Below, piece after piece: positions 31,878 through 44,265 of a DNA stretch of 64,000 nt. The position numbers were made by a program, and so were the translations under genes. Source of the stretch: Lucifuga dentata (taxonomy: Eukaryota; Chordata; Actinopteri; Ophidiiformes; Bythitidae); assembly GCA_014773175.1 (NCBI GenBank), contig VXCM01000496.1:620001-684000 (forward strand), read 5' to 3'. Under the pieces are notes generated by a model. The model was not told the DNA's origin, did no database searches, and saw nothing but the letters and a program-made list of their open reading frames with translations. The number at the start of each line of letters is the position of its first letter. Position 1 is the first letter of the stretch.

Positions 31878-34035
31878 AAAAAATATATACCAGAAGAGAT
31901 GCTCAAAAAATTGTGAAGATCCAGTCTTACTGTGACAATGCCACTAGGGCAGTTAACACACTGTACGTCTTTGAAGCCAGCATCTATCTCACCCTATATC
32001 TGATTCCCTGCCATGTCCCAATCCCAGAGTGCTCTGCATGTAGGAGTGATGGACAGTTAGTAGCGGCATCCTAAATCATCTGTGTAGACTGATCAAAGTG
32101 CTGCATTGTTGGACTGAAATTGGACTTTGGCTGGCTGCAGCAAGCTCAATATGAGGTGAGCTGCTGTCTTGTCTAGTCTCATTTCAAAAATTTATCATAA
32201 GGAGTGTGGAAATGATGACAGAAAATTTCAAATGAAGAGTGACAAATTTTTGGTTAAGATGTTTCTCTCAGAGAACTAGGAGATGTTATTCAAATGTGGA
32301 CTTTTAGTGATTTAACATTATGTGATAGTTGTTTCTGTTCAGGCTAGAGTTTTCAATCTTATTGTTATATTTCCTTTTTTTTTTTTTTTTTTNCTTTTTT
32401 TTTTTTCCTGCGGAGTGATTCTCAGATTTCTGAAATATAAAAGCTTGCATTTGCTTTTCTAAACCAGATATCAAACACAGGAAAAGTGTGGGATTTATGC
32501 AATGCAGCTTGTAAATGATACAATGTCATCTGTTTCTAAGGACTGAAGATACAAGATATACTCTGTGAATGGCATCCAAGGCTAAAGAGGCTGTTGCTAT
32601 GTAGCACTGTTGCTATGGAGGAGTGGTTTGCCTCTCATTGAGATGGACAGCTTGAGCCTCACCACAGGGAGGAGCCCTTTCTCTCTTCTTCCTGTATTAT
32701 GTGTCCTGAGGAATTCAACCTGAGAGAATCAGCAGGGGTTCCTGGTTCACAATGATAAAAATAAAGTGATGACTCATCTATGCTGCACCAATGTCAAAAG
32801 AAAGAAGGAAACTGACCAAGCTGGAGAAGAGACACAGGCCTACAAGTTTACCAAAAAAATATTACAGCCAATTCTGATATTTTTAACAGGTGACACAATG
32901 CATTTCAGTTTTTTTCCTTTTTACTTTTTTCCCATGATTTCATTTCAAGGCTACAATGTTCATAAACTTTGAGAGATTCTCAAAGAGGTAATTTGAAAAA
33001 GACACAGAATGATGTTATGCTGACTGTTGCGTAATTCCTAATATTGTGTATGTGGTGTAGTAGATGAAATGCTGAGAAAAATATGGCAGGAGAAATGTTT
33101 GCTGCAGTTGTGAAATGACAAATGGTTGGATGGTTGCAGAACAGTTTGTACTGCCAAACTCTTTTTACATCAGAAGCATTTTCACCATTTTAAGTTTTAC
33201 TGCAATGGTTAAAGGCCTGTTAGAATCGAAAATATAAATAAATAGAAAAAATATAATGATTAATAGGACTGATAGTGTCAGATGTTACGAGAGGGCACTG
33301 TTAAATCCTGTTTCTACATGGGCAGCCAGTTCTGAGATTAAATTCTTCTTTATCCTGGCTTGCATTATGACAAAGAGAGGTGGGATTATCAGTTAGGGCT
33401 TATAAGTGTGTCTGAGGGACATACTTACCATACTCAGTGTTATCATTTTATTCCTCTACCTGCTTCAAATTTATGACTGCCATTATCACATTTTATGCCC
33501 TGTAATTTTTTTCTCTTTTAAATGCTCTTAAAACCAATTTAATCCTTTTCTTTAATATTCACTAACTCTTCATTGCTCTTTGTCTCATACATTGCCTGAC
33601 TGCATTGAACCACAGGAGATTAATGTAGTCATGAAAAAGTATTAAAAGTACTAAAATTGTTTATCCAAAGAAAAGCAATACCACAATGAAAACCTAATCT
33701 TTTACAAGAAAAAGTCCTGAATTCTACTTGAGTTAAAGTAAACCATTCACAGTAAAATGTACTATGACTACTGTACATGCTTAAGCTAGAAAGCTATAGT
33801 CTAGAAACTGATCCTATGTATGACCATATGTTACATTTTGAATGCAAATTTTTACAGTGCAACATATCTATTTACAGCTGTCAAATGGATGTATTGCAAT
33901 TAAATGTTCAGATTTTCTTAAAAGTCTTTCAAAGTGAAAATACTTAAATAAATACGAGCATCTTAAAAATTTACCAAAGCACAGGGCATGAGTAAAGGTA
34001 TTTATTTTCTTTCTAGTGTTTGTAGACCTTTCATT
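31876..34035. other. Intergenic with an interrupted poly-T
   Basis: No gene was recognised. A poly-T tract at 32375-32406 is broken by N32393. A donor-like AG|GTGAGC occurs at 32156 without a convincing exon. Confidence 0.6.
32375..32406 (+). repeat. Poly-T tract interrupted by N
   Basis: T-run, N at 32393, a C, then another T-run. Confidence 0.9.
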
Positions 34036-34075
34036 AAAAAAAAAAAAAAAAAAAANAAAAAAAAAAAAAAAAAAA
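34036..34075 (+). repeat. Poly-A tract interrupted by N
   Basis: About 20 A on each side of N34056. Confidence 0.9.
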
Positions 34076-34758
34076 TACTAGGAATTTAGTCAATATCTGG
34101 CAATCAGCTACATTGCAGATTTTGATATCTTCATTTTGTAGCTTGTGCTGTATGAGCAGAAGTGCTGGTTAGCCAGTGAACCGTCATGAGGAGCTCCGAG
34201 TGTGTGGAGACAGACCACAGAAGCAGTGGAACTTTACTATGATATATTACTATATATGTAGCTAACATAGTCTTCAAGCACCAAAATCCACCAAATGTCG
34301 GAAAATTCCCACAAACACACTAAGACACACTACATAGATACAGTTGGTTAAAGTCAAATGCTAAATACAAGATCTGGCACCCTGACAACTACACACAGAG
34401 AAACACACATTACACTTCTGTCCTAAGCACTACAAATGTACACTATTATTCTATAGTTACACATAATTAAGCAGAATACACAAATATGTTAACTTCAGAA
34501 GAATCCAGAGAAGTATGTATGAAGTCAGAAAAACAGCCCATGAATCTCTTTATAAATGTGATCAACAGGATCTAGTGCTTTAAATGTGATGTAATGCTTA
34601 TATAATTAGCAGCTCTATCACTGGCTCATTACAGCTGCTTTGCTACCACTGACTCATTACACCACAGAAAGTCATTCTGTGTGAGTCTAATGTCCTGACC
34701 TCTGTAAGTATGTACAAGACAGGGAGGACTTTCTGCAGGACGAAACCATGCGCATCAT
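34076..34758. other. Intergenic, nothing recognised
   Basis: Non-repetitive AT-rich sequence; only short open frames. Confidence 0.6.
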
Positions 34759-35133
34759 TTAATCAGGCAGGCGTTGCTGCCCCTCCAGGATTTTCTCCAC
34801 TGAAACCAGAAACCAGAGAATATCCTGGTCCATCAGCTAGCTGAGAACATCCTCCTGCTGCAGTTTGGCTCTGCTGCTGGGCTCAAAGCTCCAGCATCCC
34901 AGAGTTCCTAGCTGCAGCATCTGTTCTGAGACAGGCAAACAGTGCTGTGCCAGCTGTGTGTGTTTGCTGTCACTGGGGATTCTGCTGGAACCTTCTGGAG
35001 TGAAACCAGCATCATCACCACATTCCATGTGGAATAATCAGTAAATGTCGACACCAGAATCACTATTGCCTTTTTGCCAATCCACACACTGAGCCAACAC
35101 TTGAGGATATTCAGGGAGACCCATTGATGCCAT
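34759..35133 (-). pseudogene. Decayed protein-coding-like frame, unidentified
   Basis: Minus-strand frame starting ATG at 35133 and ending TAA at 34759, 125 codons, with two internal stops: TGA at codon 32 and TAG near codon 101. Between the stops the peptide has coding-like, non-repetitive composition (MGLPEYPQVLAQCVDWQKGN, DDAGFTPEGSSRIPSDSK, ALW-like DQDILWFLVSVEKILEGQQR near the end). The same phase continues through all three segments. GC content is higher than in the flanking DNA. I do not recognise the family and saw no splice structure. It could be a relic exon or pseudogene; chance is possible. Confidence 0.3.
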
Positions 35134-35163
35134 AATGTCTCAAACAATTACCAATCCAGGATT

Positions 35164-35204
35164 TATTTTATTTTATTTTATTTTATTTTATTTTATTTTA
35201 TTTT
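35164..35204 (+). repeat. (TTTTA)n microsatellite
   Basis: About eight pentanucleotide units. Confidence 0.95.
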
Positions 35205-35280
35205 GTCTTGGTTTTACAAAAGTTACAAAACTTCTCCAGCTTGTTTGCTAGGCTTAAGCTGTATGTGTGCATTTGTTTTA

Positions 35281-35312
<32 letters not shown>

Positions 35313-38300
35313 GCATTTTCTGACTATAAAACTAGAAATTTGCTACAAATTCCAGTTAAAGGTACTTGAAACTAGATTACTTCAGCTCATTTTAAGAGTT
35401 AATGTATCTTGCCTGGGTTTTGCTATTTCTGCAACACCTACAGTATAAACAACAAACAGCACTTCAAAAATGGTGCGCTGCATTTTTGAGGTGTTGGTTG
35501 TTTACAGAGACAATATGCCTACATCACAAATGGCTTACAGTACATGAGAATCAAGTGTCAAATAATTTTCTTGAATCAATGTCATTGTCATGAATCTAAT
35601 GTAGAGATATGCCTTTTTCTCTCTTGTTTTATGATACAGACACTCATTTCCAGAAAACCCCAGAAATAAGCTAAATTGTATTGGAAACATGTTGAAACAA
35701 TCTCCTGGCAAAAATTTCCACTTGTTTGAAGAAAATCAAACTCTGTGGACCCAATAACACACAAAATAACTTGTTAAGAATCCTTAAGATTAGTCTGATT
35801 GTAAAACTAAACTAAACTCTCTCTCCCNCCCCCATACTGTTCTAACTATCCATCCACTTTTTAGTCTTATTTTTCTAGCCAGTTCTATCTGAAAACCAAG
35901 ACTACACAATGTATGGACAAATCAAAACCCATTATCTTAGGTGACTCTAATAATTTGGTCCTAGATGAGATTTTTTTTTTCTTGGATGAGAAAAATTAAT
36001 CCTGAATGATGTTCAAACAAAATTGAGAGACTTTGTTGAACTCCTTTTTTTTTTTTTTCNCTTTTTTTTTTTTTTGCAGTGTACTACATAGTTTTCCATA
36101 GCAGAGTTTGCTGTTAACCCCTGCAGTGAGGGTGCTTGAATTCTTGATCACTCATGGAGCAGCAGCTGTAGGCTGTGCTCTTTGTATGAGTACCACCTGC
36201 GTTTTCTTCACTGAACAGAGCCAGAATACAGATGAGCCCTGGTTAAACCCACCAATACCTCCCCATTAGTTTCCCTGTGATAATGTGTGCTTCCCTGTTG
36301 TAAGGGCCACACTTGCTATGGCTGTTTCAGTCCCTGTCTCCATTTGTCTTTGAAACTCAGACCTCTCTTGTTTTTCTTCCTTGGTCATTCCAAAGATCCT
36401 TTGTCTCCCACTCTCCAGTTCCTCCCCCTTCTCCCCATTGCTCCTTGTCTCCTTCTCTGTATCCCTCCTACTTCTCTACCCTTTGAGGAGTGTCCTCATT
36501 TTGGCCTGGGTCAGGGGTCATTAGCTCTCTCCATTTGTTTCCCCTGCAGGCACTCAGCTTTACTACAGGGAAAAAGACATCCATTAATACCTCATACCAA
36601 CACAACACATTTTTATGTCCAGTTCAGTTTGAATGTGCAGGTTGTAATTTTTATACATATTTTATACAAAAAAGAAAAAAAAAATCCGGTGACCATCACT
36701 ATGTTCCACTGACGTGTGAAATTCCGCATTAGACAATAGACTTTTAGAATTCTTAGAGCAGAACCTGCTGGCTGAGCATGAGCAGCAGCCTTTATCTCCA
36801 TTCAAACATGGCAGCTCATAGATTATGTATGGATCATGCAGTATGGGGCCATGTCCTCCCACGGATCATGGGGAGGTGCAGGGCTCAAGACACACCAAGT
36901 GAGCACCATACAAGAACTGTAGTCATTATTAATGCCCCTGGATTCCTATGATAGGTACCTGGCACGTCCTGGTGTGTAGAGTGGAATAGATTATACGGAA
37001 AATAAGAGAGAGGGAGATGGGCAGAGCTGCCAAAGTAATGTAACATGGCATTATTAAGGAATTTATAAATGAAACTTTGACAGGTATGCATTATAGTAAT
37101 TAAGATTTTGATGATATCATAATTACGCACACACACTGTGATTGCAATGAATTTACATATTGCAAGTGTGCTCCTCCTCTGCAATATTCTACAAATGCCC
37201 TTTCAGTCTAATGATATGGTTTACATCCTATGACTTAAAGTGAATTTAGACTCTGCACATTTGACCTGTTTTGACTGTTTTTCATTTACTTATTCATCTG
37301 CAACCCTCTAGTCTGGCTATTTCCTTTTTGGAAATAAGTACTCTGAAGAAGTTATTGCCTCTCTTGGAACAAGAAAATTTTAAGACAGTACTGTTCCAGC
37401 TTTTAGTTTGGCTGTCTTTCCTCATTTCTCCCTCCAAATCATTTTCATGTCTTCAAAATAACACAACAAAAGTTGGAGACTGAAGTTTGATGAAGTTCTG
37501 AGTAATTTTTGTAATTGGACTGAGGACACACAGAGGGAAATGAGAGACCATTGAGTTCCCTATAAAGGCATGCAGTCATTCTTGTAAACAAACATTATCT
37601 TTTTCCAAATCTCTAATTCTTCCTCTCTGTCTCTCACTCTCTGGCTCTCACACACATTCATAACAAACACAGTTTACTTCTATCCCTTTACTGTCGCTCT
37701 GCATGGCAGAATCTATTGTCCATTCATGGGAGCTGCCCAGACCCCACCCTCTTCTCCCATATACTCTCTTCATGGCTCATATAGGTTGGCTAAACCTAAG
37801 GGCTCCACATCTCTATAGGTGGGGATAAATCAGCCCTCATCATGAACTTAAATCACAATAGTTAATAGACTTGATGTGCTTCAGGGCTAATAGCAAGCCT
37901 GCCAGTGGGAGGGAGAGAGGGATGTGGGCCAGTCTTCTAATCCAGGTCCAAGTGCCCATATTGAGTCTTCCACAATAGCGATCCCAGCCTGCAGAAAAAT
38001 CCTCTCTGGAGAGCTACTGAAGAGACTATAATATTATAGCTGGTGTCTACACAGTGGGGTTCCCCTTGTCTTATATCTCTTGTTAATTCCCATTCGATAG
38101 CGTGAGTAAAAAAAAAAAAAGAAAAAGAAAAACAAAAACCGAGGAGACAGCAGAAAGAGGGTGGGTGGTCTATGCCCGGTTCGGCTGCAGGTGCGGTGCC
38201 CCGTCCGAGCAGGATTTGCTACTGGCTTGGCAGGCCCTCCTTGTGTGAGGGATGTGGATGTTCATTTATTTTTATTTCTGTCTCTGTTGTGCCTCTGTCC

Positions 38301-38390
38301 CTCATGCTGACCCTCCTCTTTTACAGACTTAAACTTCTAGATATAAATACACGTTAGTGAACTCCTACAAAGAAAACTGGTGATGTCTCA
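35205..38390. other. Intergenic, interrupted homopolymers and some GC-balanced blocks
   Basis: Poly-T at 35286-35311, a C-run with N35827, and a T-run with N36060. 36110-36310 and 38160-38340 have balanced composition, the latter with a GC-rich core near 38176-38215. No gene was identified; the 141-codon frame at 36287-36712 is not family-like. Confidence 0.55.
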
Positions 38391-38392
38391 TG

Positions 38393-38426
<34 letters not shown>
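38391..38426 (+). repeat. (CG)n(CA)n alternating purine-pyrimidine repeat
   Basis: TGCGCGCGCA runs into about 14 CA units. Confidence 0.95.
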
Positions 38427-40782
38427 TTCACATATGCACAGGCATGCGATCTGTCTGTTACAAGATTAAATTGTATATATTCAATGGTGTGTGCCAGTCT
38501 TGTGCACACTAGAACAATGCAGACAGATGAAAGAAGAAAAAAGAAAAAAAAAAAAAGAAGGAGGATGGACCTAAAGGGAGAATGGGTAAAACAAATGTGA
38601 GTAAAGAAAACAGGTAGGGAGGTAGAGAGTGCGAAATAGGGAATAGGAAGTGTGTCTATGAGAGAGTATAAAATAAATAGATGAGGGAGAAGGGAAGAAT
38701 GCCTGTTTACTGGCAGGTCCACTTAGAAGTACTGAGGGGTGAAGGCCCCCTATTCAAGATGTGCCACCAAGAGGTTTGTTCCCACAGCTTCACAGAGGCA
38801 CAGCCAGGGGGACCAGTGAGACACAAGAGAGGAGTCCTTTCTCTCACTCAAAAGAACATGTCCTCCAGAGCAGGAGTGCCTCTAATTTTTAAATTTACTT
38901 CTCCTCTTATTCCTCTCCATTCCTTTTCATGTGTCTTACCAGCTCTCAGTTGAATTACTACTATTGCTGTTTGTCCAGCTTCTATGGAAAACTGTTTTCA
39001 AGAGACCATTCTGCAGGCCCTTTCATCTGATGAGGAAATAAGAGCTGCAGTATATGTGTACATGCTGATGATTTTGCACCGAACAACCCTGGGACCATTT
39101 GCCCGTCACTGTTGCTATGAAATGTTTTTGCTCAGGTTTTGTGTTCATAAATTTTTATTTTATAGGTTCTTGTATTCTGATTCTTGTACTGGTATTTGTA
39201 CTTTTCTCTGTTTGACCATTGGTAGCTAATTGGTGCCATGCCAACAATGTATTCTAATTTGTTTATTTTAAACAAAGCAGCAACATGTAACTTCAAGGGC
39301 ACCACACATATCAGCTTTCAGGTAGTTAGAGGGGCTACAAATCATACTCATCAAAAAGGTCAGCGATCAAACTATCTAATTTGAATCTCTATTTTGTGAA
39401 ATGTATTCAAACAAGTAGCCTCATCTATATAACACTGCCATTTCCTGTCACTCATAAAACCAATACATGAAAAACCGCTGATGAAAATGTTGGGATGAAT
39501 GCAGTGGATGAAGCAATATGATGTGACAGAGGAAATAAAGAAGGGAGAAAGAAAGAAGACAGAAATACGGTGCAGGAGAGACCAGGAATAGGGAAAAACT
39601 ACTGGAGCAAAGAAAAAAAGGCTGTCGCACCAGAAGAAAGAGAGCGGGAAAATAGTGGAACATTGACGGTCTTGTGGAGTTTATGCTGTCACTAAATGTC
39701 CTGTCAAGGCAGTGGAATGGAGTAGGGCTGCAATTTCACAGAAATCATTTTTGAGCTCAATGGGGCCACATATCCACTATGAAACTGTTACAGACAGCTC
39801 AGAAAAACTCCAGGATACCAGAGTGCTTTCTAAAGAGCCCAATCCAGAAACCGCAGAAATCCCAAAACTTTGGTCCAGTTTTAAATATGCTGTTTGTGGT
39901 GAAGTCGGGACACTTCATGACGCATTGTAGTAAAATACAAATGGCAAACTATTGTCCCTGACTCTAACCCCTTTAACACCTTGCATTCAAATGCAATCTC
40001 AGTATTAGATATGTTATGTGGATAATGACATCTGATGATAATGCTTGCATCAACATGCGTTGTTACTGGATTCCTGCATTGTGATTTGATCTCACTAAGC
40101 CCGGCCTTTACACAATTAAAGCTGTGGATGAACTTCATCCATTTTCTAAATAACTAGTAACTTTTTTTGTGTGAGAGTCGCTGTCTGCATTCCAGGGAGG
40201 TATCTGTTTTAAGTTGCAACTCCCACTCAAATAGCAAGTGGAACTGGAAAGATGAGGCAGGGTGATAGTTTCAACTTGTGGGTGGATTTTATCACATGAA
40301 TGTGTCTCTGCTGTATGCATTGCATTTACACCTGTAAGTTTTGACAGAGATCCGATCACAATGCGAGCCTGACAACATATCCATATGTGGCCTATGCATT
40401 CTGTGACCATTAGCTTGCATTTTTCATTACTTACCTGATAATATATCCAGATGCAGATCACATGTTATTGCAAGGTGGAATTGGGGCCAAAGAGTCAGTG
40501 CATATTGTTTGGATTCTGGTTCTGTTTGCCTATATGAGAATGTTTCTGCCTCCCAGGCAAAAGTCTTATGTCAAAGATCAACAGGGGCTTGTTGTTTTAA
40601 TGACTCTGCCAGTGAGTTTTCAGGAAAGTTCTGTGGAGAGCCCATCTGTCCATGGATATCTGGGATTTTATAGTGTCTTAGTGGATGGAGTTTGTTTAAT
40701 TCAGTAGCATAGATGGGGGCACCACCGTGGTTTGATGGGTTTGATGGAGGTAAGATAAATTGGACCCCTTGTATGTATTAAA
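38427..40782. other. Intergenic, A-rich and mixed sequence
   Basis: A purine-rich stretch at 38525-38690 and another at 39530-39660. No gene was recognised. 40180-40460 reads like an old dispersed element, but I cannot name it. Confidence 0.5.
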
Positions 40783-40870
40783 GTGATGACTGTCCAGAGT
40801 GTCTCTCACCCAGTATGCATGCTGGGATAGACTTCAACCTTCAATGACCCAGAACAGGGGGGTTGAATAA
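40783..40870 (+). repeat. Degraded copy of the 45806-46191 repeat family
   Basis: Shares the order of words with the better copy: CTGTCCAG, then CTCTCACCCAGTATGCATGC (compare CTCTCACCCTATGACTGC), TGGGATAG, then CCTTCAATGACCC, then AACAGG. More diverged and without the GGAT tail. Confidence 0.65.
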
Positions 40871-41838
40871 TGTAGGTGGAGGGTGACATGATGCAGCTGT
40901 AATCCATAAATACAAATCTGGAGAAAATGCAACATAAGACTAATGTTAACTCATCCTCAGATGTAATTATTCTCATTGCAAATTGTGAGATCTGTAAGGT
41001 CAGCCAAATTTAATATTCAGCATGTGCCTCAATGTGTGGGTGGGATTTTACTCTTTACCATATGTATATCCCAAAGACTATGTGTCACTGCAAGTTAAGC
41101 CAGTGAAATGGCACTATTTCCAAAGCATGTGTTGATGTTTTTTTCAGTTCTCTGAGAGAAGATTGCTGTGATAGCTGCCATCATTAACAAGGCCATAACA
41201 TTTCTCTTCAGCTGAGATAGGAGAAGCTTGACCTTGGTGTTTCCAGTTAAGCTCTCCTGGATGGTTTCTGATGAGATACAGGTGATATTGTGACCCCACA
41301 GGTCAATCACTAAGAAATTGGATTCATGTTCTGATACTGGCAGGCAGTGTTTGTTAAGATGCCATGCTGGGCTTCATGCTTTACCATAAATGCTAAGCAG
41401 AATGGAAAGAAGTGATGGAAATAGCAGAGAAAGGTGAGGAATGACCTTCAAAATTTGTACTGACCTATTGAACCACTGGATTTGAAGATTCCCCAAACTC
41501 TTAAACATATCATGCAGCATGTAATCCAAATGTAGCATCTAGACCACTACATTCACACTATCGATTTTAATTTCCAATTCTGACTATTACAGAAAGGTAA
41601 ACATGCTTTGGAAACCATTAGCTTGTATAATTATTTCTGCCTCTCATTTTCATTCATTGCAGCATTTTGTTTGCTTCCATCCTACATGCCTGTTGTTTCA
41701 GGACAAAAACCATATTTAAACATAAGATATCTAGATGCTATCAAAACTATATCTAAGCAAAAATCAGACTTGGGAATAATTCTGGTAACTAAAGGATTAA
41801 TAACATTTTCAGTGTTTGGTGACTTGGTAGTTATTTGT
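40871..41838. other. Intergenic, nothing recognised
   Basis: AT-rich, no repeats or frames worth calling. Confidence 0.6.
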
Positions 41839-41950
41839 TTACCGTATTTATTTAACCTTTATTTTCTCAGGTAGATCTCATTGAGATAAAAATCTCTTTT
41901 TCAAGAGAGACCTGGCCAAGATGGCAGCATGACAATAGCAAACCACAATA
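41839..41950 (+). repeat. Teleost dispersed repeat (ATTTAACCTTTATTTTCTCAGG type)
   Basis: The order TATTTAACCTTTATTTTC, AGGTAGATCTCATTGAGATA, then AATCTCTTTTTCAAGAGAGA and CCTGGCCAAGATGGCAG is a common fish interspersed repeat wording recalled from many genomes. The family name is not certain. Confidence 0.65.
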
Positions 41951-42419
41951 AATACAGTATAACAGCCACAATAAATACCCCACAATTACAAGTCTTGGTA
42001 GTTTAATTTGGCCGAAAAGGTTATGATTATTTCTTTTCACATATTCAGCAAATTGTGTATTCTAAGCATATTTTATGTGATTGGGTTAGCCACTTGTCAG
42101 TGACTTACACTGGCCAATCAATGATAATGTTAAAATGGGCGGAAGTTATCTGAAGCAAGTAGTGAACAATGGTGAGGACAAGATGAGAAGTCACACAATT
42201 TACGATGATATAACTAACTTTCTAAATATTTATGGTGGCACAGCAGGAGTGAATAATATTTGCACTAATTCCCATTTCATATAAGTACCTGGTGAAGAGT
42301 TTTGAACTTTGTTTAAAGTGAAGTTAACCTGTAAATTGACGATAATTGATGCTAACGTCGCTGCGATGTAGTTTGTAGCAAACGTGACTAGCATGCTAGT
42401 GGCTAGTAGGTCATTCCTG
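41951..42419. other. Intergenic, nothing recognised
   Basis: Non-repetitive sequence up to the palindromic element. Confidence 0.6.
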
Positions 42420-42584
42420 TGTTCCCAGGGTGCTATGTTCTCCAGCTCTAGGGTTAGAGCTGGAGAACACAGAGCACATTATGCGTTAACCCTAACCCTA
42501 ATGTTAGGGTTAGGGCTTAGGGCTAGGGCCACGGTTATTCTGTCAACAGAATATTGAACTGGGGAACATAGGATCCTGGGAACA
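42420..42584. mobile_element. 165-bp palindromic element with telomere-like core and TGTTCCCAGG ends
   Basis: It begins TGTTCCCAGG (42420-42429) and ends with the reverse complement CCTGGGAACA (42575-42584). Inside are a 14-bp perfect inverted repeat (42436-42449 with 42456-42469) and a head-to-head telomere-type palindrome, CCCTAACCCTAA-TG-TTAGGGTTAGGG (42490-42515). The GGGAACATAG word occurs twice near the right end. I recall similar GGGAACATAG/CCCTAA elements dispersed in fish genomes; the class is undetermined. Confidence 0.65.
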
Positions 42585-44239
42585 TAGATATCCTCCTTGG
42601 GCTAGTAAGAAGTGTGTGGAAAAAAAAATACTATGTGCACCAACATCCTGAGTGAGTATAACTACTAGTAGTGCACTGTATTCATATGGACATTCAAGTA
42701 AATGATGGACAGTGAGTTTATTAGTGCGTTTGGACTTTTAATTAGTGTGCTACTAGGAAGCTAGCTTTGAGGGAGCAACGCTGCAATTGAAGTGCTCAGG
42801 ACTCAGGATTGCACTGCTTCACTCGCACAAGAGGAGACTTTTTGCAGCCACAGGGGATGTTGCAGACACATCTGAGTCATTTCTTCTGTGGCTGCTTCTG
42901 GTTCTTCATGGAACTGTAAGTAATGCAGAGACCATCATTATTGTGGATTTCTATGAGCTCCAACATGCATGCCAATGATTGGTACCAAAAAAGCTAAGGT
43001 ATAAAACCCCGGTATCATCTTTAACTATGGGTGTGGACATTTTGAGGGTTGCAACTGTTATTAATACACTTATTGTTCTTGTTTCACTTTCATAATGGTG
43101 TCTGATGCTGTCTTCATGCAGTATTGGAAATGATAAGCTCTCTTATAATTTGGTTTAAATAGTTGAATGGGAGTTAATATTTCTGGATATTTAAAGCACA
43201 CTATAGCTATTAAAATTAAGCTAACCAGGCCTCTCTACACACTAGCATGGAGCAGAACCTGAGACTAGTTTGGCATAGACTCTCCATGCTGTATCTCCCA
43301 TAAATGAATATTTTGGATGGTAATGATAAGATATCTAACTTTCTATTGTAAATACAAAAACCTGGATTAAGTGAGAGGAATACACATACTGTACATATAA
43401 ATCAAATCACATATTCTCTGATCTGTTTTGGGACACATTCATATGTGGTTCCATGTGCTTTTTACTGTTAAAATTCATAACACATATCTGATATATACCA
43501 TTTGTAAGCAAGACTTTGGAACTGGGTCAGGTGTACTTGGTCGTGTAAATGTAGCATTTGTTTCTCATACTCTAGTCTTGTTTTCAAACCAGAGCCTTCT
43601 CTTTATCTAACGCATGTCTAATTATCTCTCACTGTATTTCCTCTGTCTTTTTCTTCAGCTCTCTTCCCTCTTTTTCCTTATGTTCCAAAAAATAATAATT
43701 AGTACAAAATCACACTGGTGCCAGAACACAAAACCACAAAACACAGAATCTGAGGCTTTAGGGGCAGCTGCCTCTTAAACAGCAAACATATGGCAGACAC
43801 CCATTTGGAATGTACTATGCCGATTTCAGGATTGGTCCTGCCTCCCTCTTTCCCGCTGCCCCCTCATACTACTTGTCATCATCTTGGCTCATTTTTGCAT
43901 TCAGCACCATATCTATTTACTTTTAATCACAGATTTTCATTAAATTCAAATACTTTGAACCAAATCTCTTTGCTGTCTACATATCTGCATGTGAGTAAGT
44001 GAATAAATGAGTGTAGATATCAATGGTTTCATTGATGTCTGCTGCTGCGCAAGACTGCTGATATGACTTGATATTGAAGCATGTCAAGATACACACACGT
44101 GCGTGCGCTTTGGCTCATGTGTTTCCCTTGGCCTGTATGACAGAGGAATGTTAATGAGAAGAGCCTAACTTGGAGCTGAGATCTGTGCCATACGGACTGC
44201 CACAGGGGTGACACTAATCCTACTGACTAATTTACCTCA
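42585..44239. other. Intergenic, nothing recognised
   Basis: No gene or repeat that I can name. Confidence 0.6.
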
Positions 44240-44265
44240 GACACACACACACACACACACACACA
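44240..44265 (+). repeat. (AC)n microsatellite
   Basis: About 13 AC units. Confidence 0.95.

Noticed and set aside
32100..32156. Exon ending at the strong donor GAG|GTGAGC at 32156
   Set aside because: No matching acceptor and no open frame with protein-like composition upstream.
36287..36712. 141-codon open frame as a gene
   Set aside because: Pro/Leu-rich low-complexity translation from a pyrimidine-rich stretch; no domain, no splice context.
38354..38722. 122-codon minus-strand frame
   Set aside because: Encoded by CA and A-rich repeats; the peptide is simple-sequence Val/Cys and Phe runs.
40135..40461. 108-codon minus-strand frame
   Set aside because: No similarity recognised; lies in what looks like an old dispersed repeat.
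42490..42515. Telomere fusion scar
   Set aside because: Only two TTAGGG units on each side, inside a bounded element with inverted ends; too short for a fusion relic without further evidence.
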